Of a stretch of DNA of 64,000 bases, positions 50,200 through 58,149 are shown piece by piece. The first letter of the stretch is position 1; every line of letters starts with the position of its first letter. A program made the position numbers and the translations under genes. Source of the stretch: Methanobacteriales archaeon HGW-Methanobacteriales-1 (GTDB lineage: Archaea; Methanobacteriota; Methanobacteria; Methanobacteriales; Methanobacteriaceae); NCBI GenBank assembly GCA_002839705.1, contig PGYO01000010.1:1-64000 (forward strand), given 5' to 3'. The notes under the pieces were generated by a model. The model saw only the letters and a program-made list of their open reading frames with translations, did no database searches and had not been told where the DNA came from.

Positions 50200-50784
50200 T
50201 TATTCCAGTATGGCCGTATAATAAACCGTGGTGGTATAAGTTCCACCGGTGGTTCCCATGGGTACTGTTAGATAATAATTACCATAAACGGTGTCATCTA
50301 CGGATCCTATGAATCCGCTCCCCATAGGCCAGGATTTAACCCGGGTATTGGTGGTGGTAAAAGAAGTTTTAGCTAGAGCGGAGTTGGAAAATCCATTGTA
50401 TTTAAAATTACTCAAAGGAATATTATTAGCTCCACTAATAAAATTACCACTGGCTCTTACATATAAATTTAAATCGTCCCCACCAGGGAAAAGTTCCCAG
50501 GCACTTACATCTACTCGTGAGACTGATGGATAAGATGATTCCAATCCATCTGGAAGTTTAACACCTAAATTAACATTAGAAGTTACGGTAAGGGATACGG
50601 AAGGCAATATTCCACTGGCCATGGGTGTAACTCCAGAAGTGGTGTTATTGGTCTTGTTGGAAGAATTATTAGTAAGATTAGTATCATTGGCCGAATTAGA
50701 AGTGGTTAGGGATCCAAAAAATAGGCCAGATCCTATTATTACTACTATGAATAAAATAAAAAATGTATTTTGAAATTCTCCCAA
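50200..50784 (-). CDS. Secreted or membrane-anchored beta-sandwich protein, WxL-like paralogue
   Basis: 194 residues from a TTG start with GGAGGGAT upstream. An N-terminal helix (residues 8-27) is followed by an Asn/Thr-rich glycosylatable linker (NDTNLTNNSSNKTNNTT) and a beta domain with DLNLYVRASGNFISGANNIPLSNFKYNG and YYLTVPMGTTGGTYTTTVYYTA, closely parallel to the protein at 49027-49575. The longer linker suggests display away from the membrane. It is first of the three-gene surface cluster on the minus strand. Confidence 0.6.
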   Translation of the reverse strand: MGEFQNTFFILFIVVIIGSGLFFGSLTTSNSANDTNLTNNSSNKTNNTTSGVTPMASGILPSVSLTVTSNVNLGVKLPDGLESSYPSVSRVDVSAWELFPGGDDLNLYVRASGNFISGANNIPLSNFKYNGFSNSALAKTSFTTTNTRVKSWPMGSGFIGSVDDTVYGNYYLTVPMGTTGGTYTTTVYYTAILE

Positions 50785-50978
50785 AAATTATCCCTCCAAT
50801 ATAACTAAAATTTCATTGTATGGAACTATTAATTATCTTTTGTGGTTTGGTGAAATAACACATAACCTATAATTTGTATTTTATAATAGATAATTTAATC
50901 CTAGTAAGTAATTCATAATCAAGTAAAAGGATTAGAATAAATAATTGCATATTGTAATTTTAATGGGAGGAATTATTA

Positions 50979-51212
50979 GTGGAAATTGGAAAACTAAATG
51001 CCTATTACTTGAAATCGGAATTAAAAGTAGGGAAAACAAATACTGAAATAGCTCAGGCCCTGCTTTGCAGTGCCACCGAGGAAAAACTACAGGATGTGGT
51101 TGATGAATATTTATTTAACCATGAAGATCCAAAACTTCCAGAGCTGGTTATGTTTTTAAAAAATAAGGGCCATTATGCCACATTTTTAGATAGGGAAGTT
51201 TTCGTTCCTTAA
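50979..51212 (+). CDS. Small hypothetical protein
   Basis: 77 residues from a GTG with a strong GGGAGG RBS eight bases upstream. Mostly helical and soluble (LKVGKTNTEIAQALLCSATEEKLQDVVDEYLFNH), with no signal peptide and no family recognised. It is divergent from the secreted cluster and followed by a decayed stretch. Confidence 0.55.
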   Translation: MEIGKLNAYYLKSELKVGKTNTEIAQALLCSATEEKLQDVVDEYLFNHEDPKLPELVMFLKNKGHYATFLDREVFVP

Positions 51213-51629
51213 TCTTTTTTAATATATTATGAGGTTGTCTCATAAATTTGTTATTAAAATCCAATTTAAACTATTTTTTTTAGCTCTTAATTTTTTCCCC
51301 GGCTGATGAAAGGTGAGAATAACTTTTTGAAAAAAGGGAAATCATAATCACTGATATCACCTTCAAAAAAGAAAATATGATTGTTAAAATAAATTATAAT
51401 GGTATTTTTGCAGTTAATGTCCCGGATGGGCCCAAATAAGAGGATAAAGTAGAATAAACAGCAAATCGGTTTTTCAGTTAAAAGAGTAGATAAGTTCTAT
51501 TAAGGATATAAATTGATTCCTTCTTTGCAGGTAATAAATATTAAAGTCTAAAATCAGTTAGGAGGAAATATTATATATTTCTAATTAAATAAAAAAAAAT
51601 AGTTAAAATTTTTAAGGGGTTGGAAAAAA
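51213..51629. other. Intergenic stretch with traces of decayed coding sequence
   Basis: 417 bp. A short open frame (about 51325-51439) ends NYNGIFAVNVPDGPK and has no start or RBS, and a perfect Shine-Dalgarno (TTAGGAGG near 51558) is followed at once by stops. GAGGTTGTCTCATAAA near 51232 resembles insertion-sequence ends but has no partner. The picture is of degraded genes in front of the CPBP gene. Confidence 0.35.
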
Positions 51630-52571
51630 GTGGAATTAGAAGGTGAAATGAAATTAAAACAGAAAAGCATTAAAAAAGGATGGATGAACTATCTTTTAAC
51701 TGGAGGAGGGAAAATTAACGAAGATAAACTATCAAGTCCAGCCACTGATCCAAAAAAGACAGTAATCACATTTATAGTGCTGACCTTTGCTTTATCCTCC
51801 ATTTTCTGGTACCTTATATCTAAGACGCCTTTAGTTGCGGATAATGCCACTATTATACTTCTCTATACTGTTGGTTCTATGTGGTGTCCTGCCCTTGCTG
51901 CGGTTATTACACGTTTATACTACCAGCGGAATTTGAAGGGGTTTGGAGTTGGTATGGGAAAACCGATCTGGCTGCTTGTTGGTATCCTGCTCCCGATTGC
52001 TGCCGGGCTCCTCATGTTTGGTGTAGCATGGATCTCCGGCGTAGCGCCTTTTAACCCCGCTGGGGCTGCAAATATCCTTACAATTAGTTTCATACCTTCT
52101 TTATTGCTGGCAATTCTTTATAACTGTTTTTTTGCTGCTGGTGAAGAGTTTGGTTGGCGTGGATTTTTGGTACCAGAACTGGCCCGATTCCAGACATTCA
52201 CTTCAGTTGCCCTTTTATCCGCTGCCATATGGACTATCTGGCATTTCCCCCTAATCCTCTTTGGTTCTTATCATGGGACCGGATCACTCATATTCTCCCT
52301 GGCCGTTTTTATTCCCTCGGTGATGGGTGCTGGTTTAATCCTAGCCTGGCTTCGTATCAAATCTGGAAGTGTCTGGGTGGCAGTGCTTTTCCATGGATTC
52401 TGGAATTACTTCATCCAGCAGTTCTATCCGGTACTCACCAAGACCACCGCTGCTGGAGAGATGATGCTGGGTGAGTTTGGATGGTTTGTGGCACTCATGT
52501 ATGTGATTCTTGCTCTCATATTTTGGCATTATAGAAATAAACTGCCCCAGCTACCGGCAGAAGGAGTATAA
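51630..52571 (+). CDS. CPBP-family intramembrane metalloprotease
   Basis: 313 residues from a GTG; an in-frame ATG six codons later is an alternative. About eight membrane helices with the CPBP motifs AGEEFGWRGFLVPEL (EExxxR), IWTIWHFPLILFGSYHG (FxxxH type) and LFHGFWNYF. The family includes prenyl-protein CAAX proteases and bacteriocin-immunity proteins. Base composition is clearly richer in G+C than its neighbours, especially from 51880 to 52560, which suggests horizontal transfer. A good terminator follows. Confidence 0.88.
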   Translation: MELEGEMKLKQKSIKKGWMNYLLTGGGKINEDKLSSPATDPKKTVITFIVLTFALSSIFWYLISKTPLVADNATIILLYTVGSMWCPALAAVITRLYYQRNLKGFGVGMGKPIWLLVGILLPIAAGLLMFGVAWISGVAPFNPAGAANILTISFIPSLLLAILYNCFFAAGEEFGWRGFLVPELARFQTFTSVALLSAAIWTIWHFPLILFGSYHGTGSLIFSLAVFIPSVMGAGLILAWLRIKSGSVWVAVLFHGFWNYFIQQFYPVLTKTTAAGEMMLGEFGWFVALMYVILALIFWHYRNKLPQLPAEGV

Positions 52572-52588
52572 AGAAAAAAAATTTAAAA

Positions 52589-52618
52589 CCCCCTCCCAAG
52601 GGGAACTATCTCTTTTTT
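52589..52618 (+). terminator. Terminator after the CPBP gene
   Basis: CCCC-TCCCAA-GGGG type hairpin followed by TTTTTT, 18 bp past the stop codon. Its GC-rich bacterial look is consistent with the gene having been transferred together with its terminator. Confidence 0.6.
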
Positions 52619-52764
52619 AAGTTTTTACTTTTTTTAGATGGCTAATAAAACAAGAGCATCTCTAAAATAAAGTCACAAAAACAGTCTTCAAAATATCTTC
52701 AAAATCTAAATTAAAAAAAGAAATATAGAATATTTAAATGATTAAAAGAAGTAAGTTATTGATT

Positions 52765-53994
52765 TTACTGCCTATTTTCTTTCTTAATGAAGTAATTCAA
52801 TTGATCATTAATAACATCACTAAGACTGTACTCTATTTTACAACCTAATTTTTCTATTTTACTGGTATCGGCCAGGAGAATAGGTACTTCAGCTGGTCTA
52901 AATCGTTCTGAGTCAAACTGAATCTTAATATCTTCTTTATCAGTTTCTACAATTATTCCTTTATCACTTAGACTGTATTCTAATTGATCTTCTAACATCA
53001 ATTGATCGACCTTGGTTTTATCAAAATTAATGCCGAATATTTCCGAGTTATTGATTTCGGTGGGGTTTTCAATGATCTTCTCATTATTCATGGTTTTTAT
53101 TCTCTTAACTTCCCATCCGGCCTGTTCCAGGCCTAATAAAATGTAACTCAAAACAGAATTGGTTCGCATGGATCCTTGATTATATACTTCACCAGAGACT
53201 CCTTTCTCAGCCAGTAACAGGTAACCCTTTACTATATCCTTTACATGGGACCAGTCACGGAAAGCATTAATATTTCCAATACTGATGTGATCTATTTCAT
53301 TGAACTTTAATTTCATAATCTGGTTAGTGATAACCGAGGTAACAAACATTAATCCTCGGCCTGCACCTTCGTGATTGAAAGCTCTCGATACTACAGTATT
53401 TAATCCATAGGAGTGATAATAGTTTCTCATTAAGAAGTCACCATATACTTTGGATACGGCATAGGGAGACATGGGCCTTAGAGGGTTGGTTTCTTTAATG
53501 GGAACTTCAGGTACGTTTTCTACATCCGGGAATATGGTACCGTACTCTTTCTGGGCCTCTTCATAATGTTTTTGAGAAGATATTACCAGTCCGTACTCTT
53601 CGCTGGATCCGGCAAATATTATTTTAGCATGATTATTTTTTATTCGCACCGCTTCTAAGAGGTTAGAAGTACCCATACAATTTATTTGCTGAGTTTCCAT
53701 TGAATTTTCAAATGATCTCGCCACAAATGATTGGGCCGCTAAGTGGAATATGTAATCTGGATTAGATTGATCAATGGCCTGAGCAATAGATGATATATCG
53801 GTTAAATCTCCCTCAATTAAGGTCAGAGATTCGTCTATGCAATGGTCACAGAGGTTTTTTGATTTCGTACCATCCGCCCTTCTGCGTATAAGGCCGTAAA
53901 CATTTGCTTTCTGGTCTATAAGTTCTCTGGCCAAGTAGGAACCTACAAATCCTGTGGCCCCGGTGATGAGTATATTTTTATTGGTGAAGTTCAT
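52765..53994 (-). CDS. gmd: GDP-mannose 4,6-dehydratase-like SDR
   Basis: 409 residues, extended SDR: NAD(P)-binding ILITGATGFVGSYLARELIDQ, IFHLAAQSFVARSFENSMETQQINCMGTSNLLEA, SSEEYG, and catalytic MSPYAVSKVYGDFLMRNYYHSYGL, then SRAFNHEGAGRGLMFVTSVI and NAFRDWSHVKDIVKGYLLL. These are typical of GDP-mannose 4,6-dehydratase, which makes GDP-4-keto-6-deoxymannose for surface sugars. Longer than the usual 340-370 residues because of an insert near 285-340. AAGTGATTTC precedes the ATG. A decayed second copy lies at 62568-62790. Confidence 0.85.
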   Translation of the reverse strand: MNFTNKNILITGATGFVGSYLARELIDQKANVYGLIRRRADGTKSKNLCDHCIDESLTLIEGDLTDISSIAQAIDQSNPDYIFHLAAQSFVARSFENSMETQQINCMGTSNLLEAVRIKNNHAKIIFAGSSEEYGLVISSQKHYEEAQKEYGTIFPDVENVPEVPIKETNPLRPMSPYAVSKVYGDFLMRNYYHSYGLNTVVSRAFNHEGAGRGLMFVTSVITNQIMKLKFNEIDHISIGNINAFRDWSHVKDIVKGYLLLAEKGVSGEVYNQGSMRTNSVLSYILLGLEQAGWEVKRIKTMNNEKIIENPTEINNSEIFGINFDKTKVDQLMLEDQLEYSLSDKGIIVETDKEDIKIQFDSERFRPAEVPILLADTSKIEKLGCKIEYSLSDVINDQLNYFIKKENRQ

Positions 53995-54120
53995 GAAATC
54001 ACTTGATAATGGTTAAAAAGTATAATTATATTATTCTACTTTTGTTATATTATTTAAATATTATTTGTTGATATTTAGTTTCTTTTTAGTAAATTTTATT
54101 TTTTTATATGGATAGAAATT

Positions 54121-54196
54121 ATGGTACTATAATTAGAACAAATTATTTATATTATAATTTCTATAATTAGAATCTATGGTACTAAATTTAGAACAA
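54121..54196 (+). repeat. Duplicated 5' end of the nucleotidyltransferase gene
   Basis: 54121-54141 and 54176-54196 are the same 21-bp start-of-gene sequence (beginning ATGGTACTA, ending AGAACAA) with two or three changes. The first copy runs into TAA after three codons; the second is the functional start. It is a 55-bp tandem duplication or a pair of operator sites. Confidence 0.6.
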
Positions 54197-55012
54197 TTTA
54201 ATCTGGAGGATTTATCTGCCAGGAATACTACTAAAATTCTTCGCTATATGATACTACACCCTTATCTGACCTGGGGATTAAGTGAACTATCCTCTGAAAT
54301 CAAGGTATCTAAATCAAATGTTTTCAGGATATTAAAGGTTTTATTAGAAAATAACTTGATTATAGAATATAAATCTGGGAGAAAAAAACTTTTCAGAATA
54401 AATAGTGAACTTGATCTGGTCCAAGAGCTGTGGAAACTGTACATGATTGAGAAAAAATACAATCTACCTCTCCAGTTTAAGAATGCCATTGATTTATTTT
54501 ATAATCAATTCAAAGACGAAATAGATGTCTTCATACTTTCTGGGAGTCTTTCTAATGAAAAAAGTGATATAGATATATGCATAGTATCCTCAGAGGATTT
54601 GCATATTAATAGATTCGATTTTTTACCATATCGTGTGGAGATTCATCAGTATACCTGGAGTGACTTAGAAAATTTCACAGATTTTGTAGTACTAGATGCT
54701 ATGATGAATGGTATAGTCTATAAAGGTGATATCTTTAATTTAATTTCGAATATGAGATCATTTTCTAAGGATTACTTAGTATATCGACTTGAAAAGGCCA
54801 AAGAATTTAATTTAAAATCCAAATCTTATAATTCTGAGGCCCAGGAGCAATTTAAACAATTAGCTGAAATCACCATTGGTGAGCTTAAATCCATAATTGG
54901 CAAAGGCACCACCACTCCTAAGAAACTGATTGAAATGGAGGACATTGATTTGGAAATTGAAAATCTAGAGAATAAACTTTCCACAGAAGGTGAGAAAATA
55001 TGGCTGATTTAG
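54176..55012 (+). CDS. Nucleotidyltransferase with N-terminal HTH domain
   Basis: 278 residues. Residues 15-80 are a winged helix (LRYMILHPYLTWGLSELSSEIKVSKSNVFRILKVLLENNLIIEY). Residues 105-180 are a minimal DNA polymerase-beta-type nucleotidyltransferase with FILSGSLSNEKSDIDICIVSS (GSx-DxD). The C-terminal 80 residues are helical. Such archaeal HTH-NT proteins resemble MNT components of HEPN/MNT toxin-antitoxin modules, where the NT AMPylates the HEPN toxin. Here no HEPN gene follows; only a 30-codon remnant overlaps its 3' end. Confidence 0.75.
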   Translation: MVLNLEQFNLEDLSARNTTKILRYMILHPYLTWGLSELSSEIKVSKSNVFRILKVLLENNLIIEYKSGRKKLFRINSELDLVQELWKLYMIEKKYNLPLQFKNAIDLFYNQFKDEIDVFILSGSLSNEKSDIDICIVSSEDLHINRFDFLPYRVEIHQYTWSDLENFTDFVVLDAMMNGIVYKGDIFNLISNMRSFSKDYLVYRLEKAKEFNLKSKSYNSEAQEQFKQLAEITIGELKSIIGKGTTTPKKLIEMEDIDLEIENLENKLSTEGEKIWLI

Positions 55013-55092
55013 ACGCAGTAAACAATACGTTTTCGGAAGTTATGGTATCTGAAGGTCATTCCCGTAACTTAAGTTCATTACTTTTTATATAA
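55000..55092 (+). pseudogene. Truncated ORF overlapping the nucleotidyltransferase 3' end
   Basis: An ATG at 55000 with AGGTGAG upstream opens a second frame that overlaps the end of the nucleotidyltransferase gene and reads MADLDAVNNTFSEVMVSEGH before stopping after 30 codons. The good RBS and tight overlap suggest this was the start of a real partner gene whose body has been lost. The family cannot be told from this piece. Confidence 0.4.
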
Positions 55093-55159
55093 ACGAACAA
55101 TGCTATGGGCCAGGTTGAAGACGGTTGGTAATTTTTAATTAAAATAGTAGTTGATATTT

Positions 55160-55984
55160 ATGAGTGTTAAAAATGCAATAAAATTATTTGAAAGTAGAGA
55201 AATTCGTACACTTTGGAATGATGAGGAAGAAGAATGGTACTTTTCAGTTATAGATGTTATTGGTGTACTATCTGATAGTAAAAATCCTCCAGCTTATTGG
55301 AGGAAATTAAAACAACGTTTAACAGAAGAAGGTAATGAAACCGTGACAAATTGTCACAGGTTGAAGATGCTGGCTGCTGATGGTAAAATGCGTTTAACTG
55401 ATGTAGCAAGTACTAAACAATTATTAAGATTAATTCAATCTATCCCGTCCCCTAATGCCGAACCTTTTAAAATGTGGCTTGCTGAAGTTGGTAAAGAAAG
55501 ACTTGATGAAATAGCAGATCCTGAATTAGCCATTGATAGAGCGGTAAACACATATAAATCTAAAGGTTATTCTGATGCATGGATTACTCAAAGGTTAAAA
55601 TCTATTGAGATGCGTAAAGAATTAACTAATGAGTGGAAACGAACCGGGATTGAAGGAGTAGAATATGCTATTTTGACTGATGAAATAACCAAGGCCTGGG
55701 CAGAAATGGATACTAAAGAATATAAAAAACTGAAAGGTTTGAAAAAAGAAAGCCTCAGAGATAATATGAGTAATCTTGAACTTGTTTTGAATATGTTAGC
55801 AGAAGCATCAACCACTGAAATATCTAAAAATATTAATCCAGAAGGTTTTGAAGAGAGTAAGGATGTTGCTCAAAGAGGTGGGAAAATTGCTGGTGATGCT
55901 CGCAAAGATATAGAAAAACAATCCGGTAAATCAGTTATAACCTCTCGTAATGCTAAATCTCCTGAACTTTTAGATGATAAATAA
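55160..55984 (+). CDS. BRO-family (Bro-N) protein
   Basis: 274 residues from the ATG at 55160. The N-terminal 110 residues are a Bro-N domain (IKLFESREIRTLWNDEEEEWYFSVIDVIGVLSDSKNPPAYWRKLKQRL, later DVASTKQLLRLIQSIPSPNAEPFKMWLAEVGKERLDEI), a DNA-binding module of phage antirepressors and baculovirus BRO proteins. The rest is helical and ends with a basic KIAGDARKDIEKQSGKSVITSRNAK segment. It is common in mobile and variable regions of methanogen genomes. Possible decayed relatives flank it. Confidence 0.85.
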   Translation: MSVKNAIKLFESREIRTLWNDEEEEWYFSVIDVIGVLSDSKNPPAYWRKLKQRLTEEGNETVTNCHRLKMLAADGKMRLTDVASTKQLLRLIQSIPSPNAEPFKMWLAEVGKERLDEIADPELAIDRAVNTYKSKGYSDAWITQRLKSIEMRKELTNEWKRTGIEGVEYAILTDEITKAWAEMDTKEYKKLKGLKKESLRDNMSNLELVLNMLAEASTTEISKNINPEGFEESKDVAQRGGKIAGDARKDIEKQSGKSVITSRNAKSPELLDDK

Positions 55985-56039
55985 AATATCTTTTTTTAGT
56001 AAGGTAATTGGTATTCAACTTTTATTTTTGAATAACAAT

Positions 56040-56090
56040 AGAACTTATGGTACCGTTACAAATTGTAACAGGTTGAACGCTTGATTATAA
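56040..56090 (+). pseudogene. Remnant of a second BRO-like gene
   Basis: The sequence reads GTVTNCNRLNA then stop, matching the ETVTNCHRLK segment of the BRO protein just upstream, including the same odd-length palindrome (GTTACAAATTGTAAC here, GTGACAAATTGTCAC at 55342). No start or remaining domain is present, so it looks like a decayed tandem copy. Confidence 0.35.
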
Positions 56091-56130
56091 TGGATAATAT
56101 TTAAATATAAAAATAATCATAATTATTTAT

Positions 56131-56739
56131 ATGAATTTAATACAAATTGAAGCTCATATAAATCAAGGCCAGAACCTGTTATTCTATAAAAATGATGTTC
56201 ATGATATTTATAAACAAATAAATTCAAATTTTCTGTGTGTATTCTTTAATGAGCCTACTCCTATTAAACATAGGTTGATTGAATGTATTGAAACTGTGGT
56301 TAATCAAACAGAGCCTTCATTAAGTCGTTTAACTTTACCAGAGTTGATTAAAATTCTTATGGTGAAGTTGAATTCCAAGAAATTAATAATACTTTTTAAT
56401 AATTTTCATATATTAACTCGTAGATTGGTGGCCACCCTACAGGAGTTGAATAGGTATAAAAATATTATTTTTATATGTAGCTTTGATAAGGACTTTAAGA
56501 GTGAGGTCTATGGTTTTTTCACCACATTTCATATTATGAACGTGGATCAGTATAAACTAGAAACCGGAAAAGATGAAATTAATATATCTTATGCCGTGTA
56601 CTTCTGCCTGGGCCTTATTTGTTTTTTCATTTATCTTAAAACTGCATCCTCTGCATATATAGGTGCCATGTTAATTGGTGGTGCCTGGTTTGGCCTGGTC
56701 ATATTTAGAACATTCGTCTACACCGGAGGTAGGGTATGA
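56131..56739 (+). CDS. ATPase-like protein lacking a P-loop, with C-terminal membrane hairpin
   Basis: 202 residues. The N-terminal 145 residues resemble the second half of a STAND/AAA ATPase: FLCVFFNEPT, then KKLIILFNNFHILTRRLVATLQELNRYKNIIFICSFDKDF, a hydrophobic Walker-B-like strand with Asn where Asp is expected. No GxxxxGK[ST] Walker A is present. Two membrane helices follow (residues 152-195). It overlaps the next gene by four bases (ATGA), so the two are translationally coupled. I do not recognise the family. Confidence 0.55.
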   Translation: MNLIQIEAHINQGQNLLFYKNDVHDIYKQINSNFLCVFFNEPTPIKHRLIECIETVVNQTEPSLSRLTLPELIKILMVKLNSKKLIILFNNFHILTRRLVATLQELNRYKNIIFICSFDKDFKSEVYGFFTTFHIMNVDQYKLETGKDEINISYAVYFCLGLICFFIYLKTASSAYIGAMLIGGAWFGLVIFRTFVYTGGRV

Positions 56740-57356
56740 GAAATTATACTCATATAATAGGCGCTGTATTCTTTTTCCTTATACTGGCCTATCTACTGAA
56801 TATTACTAATCCCTTTTTAGGATTGTTCTGTGCGGGGTGGATATCGGTATTTCCGAATATTATGGATAAACTAACTGGTAAGCATCGGGGATGGGGTCAC
56901 TCATTCTTATGGTTGATTCCTATGGCCCTGGTGGTACTTTACAGTCCAATAATTGCATTGGCCTTAATGGTGGGTTTTTTATCCCATCTATTACTGGATA
57001 GTTTCACGGTTTATGGTGCTCCGGTTTTATATCCCTTTAAAAAATCGGGTTTTGTTTGTTTAAATAAAAAAAGAAGATTTAAAACTGGTTCTAATTCTGA
57101 TAAAGCTGTGTTTATTTTTCTTTTATTTTTAGTGGTTCCCATTATATTGTTCACCACCGGCTTAGGGAATGTGTTACTGGTGGATGTGGCCTTTGCCGTC
57201 GGTAATCAAACCAGTAACAATACCAGTACTCCACAGAACAGTAATATTTATTTGAGCTTTAAACTGGATGAGGCCTGTAATAAGAACATTACCTTGGAGA
57301 AGATCAATGAGAATAAGACTAGTATTGTGGTTCAGGATATTAATAATACTTCATGA
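56736..57356 (+). CDS. DUF457/YdjM-type membrane-bound metal-dependent hydrolase
   Basis: 206 residues. Four or five membrane helices with FPNIMDKLTGKHRGWGHSFLWL and FLSHLLLDSFTVYGAPVLYPF, the conserved Asp/His pattern of the LexA-binding, inner-membrane-bound hydrolase family (DUF457). An extracellular C-terminal tail is sequon-rich (NQTSNNTSTPQNSN, NKTSIVVQDINNTS). Coupled to the ATPase-like gene by a 4-bp overlap. Its last 45 bp are duplicated at about 60421-60468, as part of the large repeat. Confidence 0.65.
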   Translation: MRNYTHIIGAVFFFLILAYLLNITNPFLGLFCAGWISVFPNIMDKLTGKHRGWGHSFLWLIPMALVVLYSPIIALALMVGFLSHLLLDSFTVYGAPVLYPFKKSGFVCLNKKRRFKTGSNSDKAVFIFLLFLVVPIILFTTGLGNVLLVDVAFAVGNQTSNNTSTPQNSNIYLSFKLDEACNKNITLEKINENKTSIVVQDINNTS

Positions 57357-57377
57357 AAATAAAAAAATATTTATTTT

Positions 57378-57788
57378 TCATATGAATCTTTTTTGTAGTT
57401 CATGGGAGGCTAGTTCGTTTATATTCACTCCTTTTTGAATAGCGGTGTGGTAATCTATGGATAGTTTTTGATTGTCTTTGCTTATTTGCATGGCATTGGG
57501 TCTGATGAATATCCATGATGTTTGGTTTATGAATTTTATGGCCACCCAGGGTTCTGCTTTGAATTTCCAGGCAAACCTTATGAGATTTTTTATTTGGGCG
57601 GTTCTGATTATTATTCTATTGTTGGTGGTTATTTTTACTTCTATGACAAATACTGACTCTCCATCTCCAGCCAGTAGGTCTGGATTTCTTACGGAAGATC
57701 CGGGTAATCTGCAGGCTTCATAATCTGCTTTTTTTAGTTCTCCTACCAGTTCATATTCGTGTTTTATTCCAAAGTCTTTGATTCTCAT
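57378..57788 (-). CDS. hjc: Holliday junction resolvase Hjc-like (copy 1)
   Basis: 136 residues from the ATG at 57788; an ATG two codons upstream is possible. Hjc/RecB-type nuclease core: GIKHEYELVGELKKADYEACRLPGSSVRNPDLLAGDGESVFVIEVKIT, with Glu, Asp and the ExK catalytic triad. Archaeal Hjc cuts four-way junctions. About 96% identical to the copy at 60486-60896 (five differences in 136). It is divergent from a remnant of a secreted-protein gene, sharing one palindromic TATA region (57835-57850). Confidence 0.88.
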   Translation of the reverse strand: MRIKDFGIKHEYELVGELKKADYEACRLPGSSVRNPDLLAGDGESVFVIEVKITTNNRIIIRTAQIKNLIRFAWKFKAEPWVAIKFINQTSWIFIRPNAMQISKDNQKLSIDYHTAIQKGVNINELASHELQKRFI

Positions 57789-57882
57789 TTTCATCTTTTT
57801 CCTGAATTTTATTACTAATAGTAGTGTGTAGTAACACTTATATATGTATTACCATTATAGTAAATAGTATAACTTATGGGAG

Positions 57883-57975
57883 GTGGAAAATCTTAGTGCT
57901 ATAACAGCTAAAAATGGTTCTTACACTTATGTGTAAAAAATGCGACAAAAACAAGACGTTATATTGCAGGTTTAA
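57883..57975 (+). pseudogene. Internally deleted copy of the secreted beta-propeller-like gene
   Basis: It starts with the same GGGAGGTG/GTG context as the intact gene at 60994. Four codons (MENL) are joined in frame to SAITAKNGSYTYV, the counterpart of GAIKAKNGSYYLML near the intact protein's C-terminus, then a stop. About 460 bp are missing, and the rest before the terminator is out of frame. Confidence 0.75.
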
Positions 57976-58009
57976 TTGATACTTCCCCTTATCAATTAAA
58001 CTTTTTTTT
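57970..58009 (+). terminator. Terminator of the deleted secreted gene
   Basis: GTTTAATTGATA / TATCAATTAAAC, a perfect 12-bp stem with an 8-nt loop, followed by eight T. The ancestral stop codon lies inside the stem. The same structure ends the intact copy. Confidence 0.75.
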
Positions 58010-58149
58010 AAACTATTAAATTGCTAGGTGAGAAAAAATTAAAGTATGCTTGAAATATGATGCTAAAACTTATAATAATCTCCTTTTAGCTAGTAGAAAT
58101 ATAGACCGGTTTAATATAAAAAATAAGGAAGGAAAGTTCCCCAAACAAC

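Larger units (their letters stand above)
57304..58001. repeat. Segmental duplication, left copy
   Basis: This segment (3' end of the DUF457 gene, hjc, divergent promoter, remnant of the secreted gene, terminator) corresponds to 60421-61560. The hjc parts are offset by exactly 3108 bp and nearly identical. The left copy has lost most of the secreted gene. A further matching tail lies at 58491-58868. Confidence 0.9.

Noticed and set aside
51232-51250. Insertion-sequence terminus (GAGGTTGTCTCATAAA)
   Set aside because: No inverted partner, transposase or target duplication is visible in the window; kept only as a remark.
58127-58140. A further GGAA-N6-TTCC match
   Set aside because: It lacks the flanking C/G, has no TATA at the right distance and no downstream nitrogen gene; simple chance in purine-rich sequence next to the inverted-repeat element.
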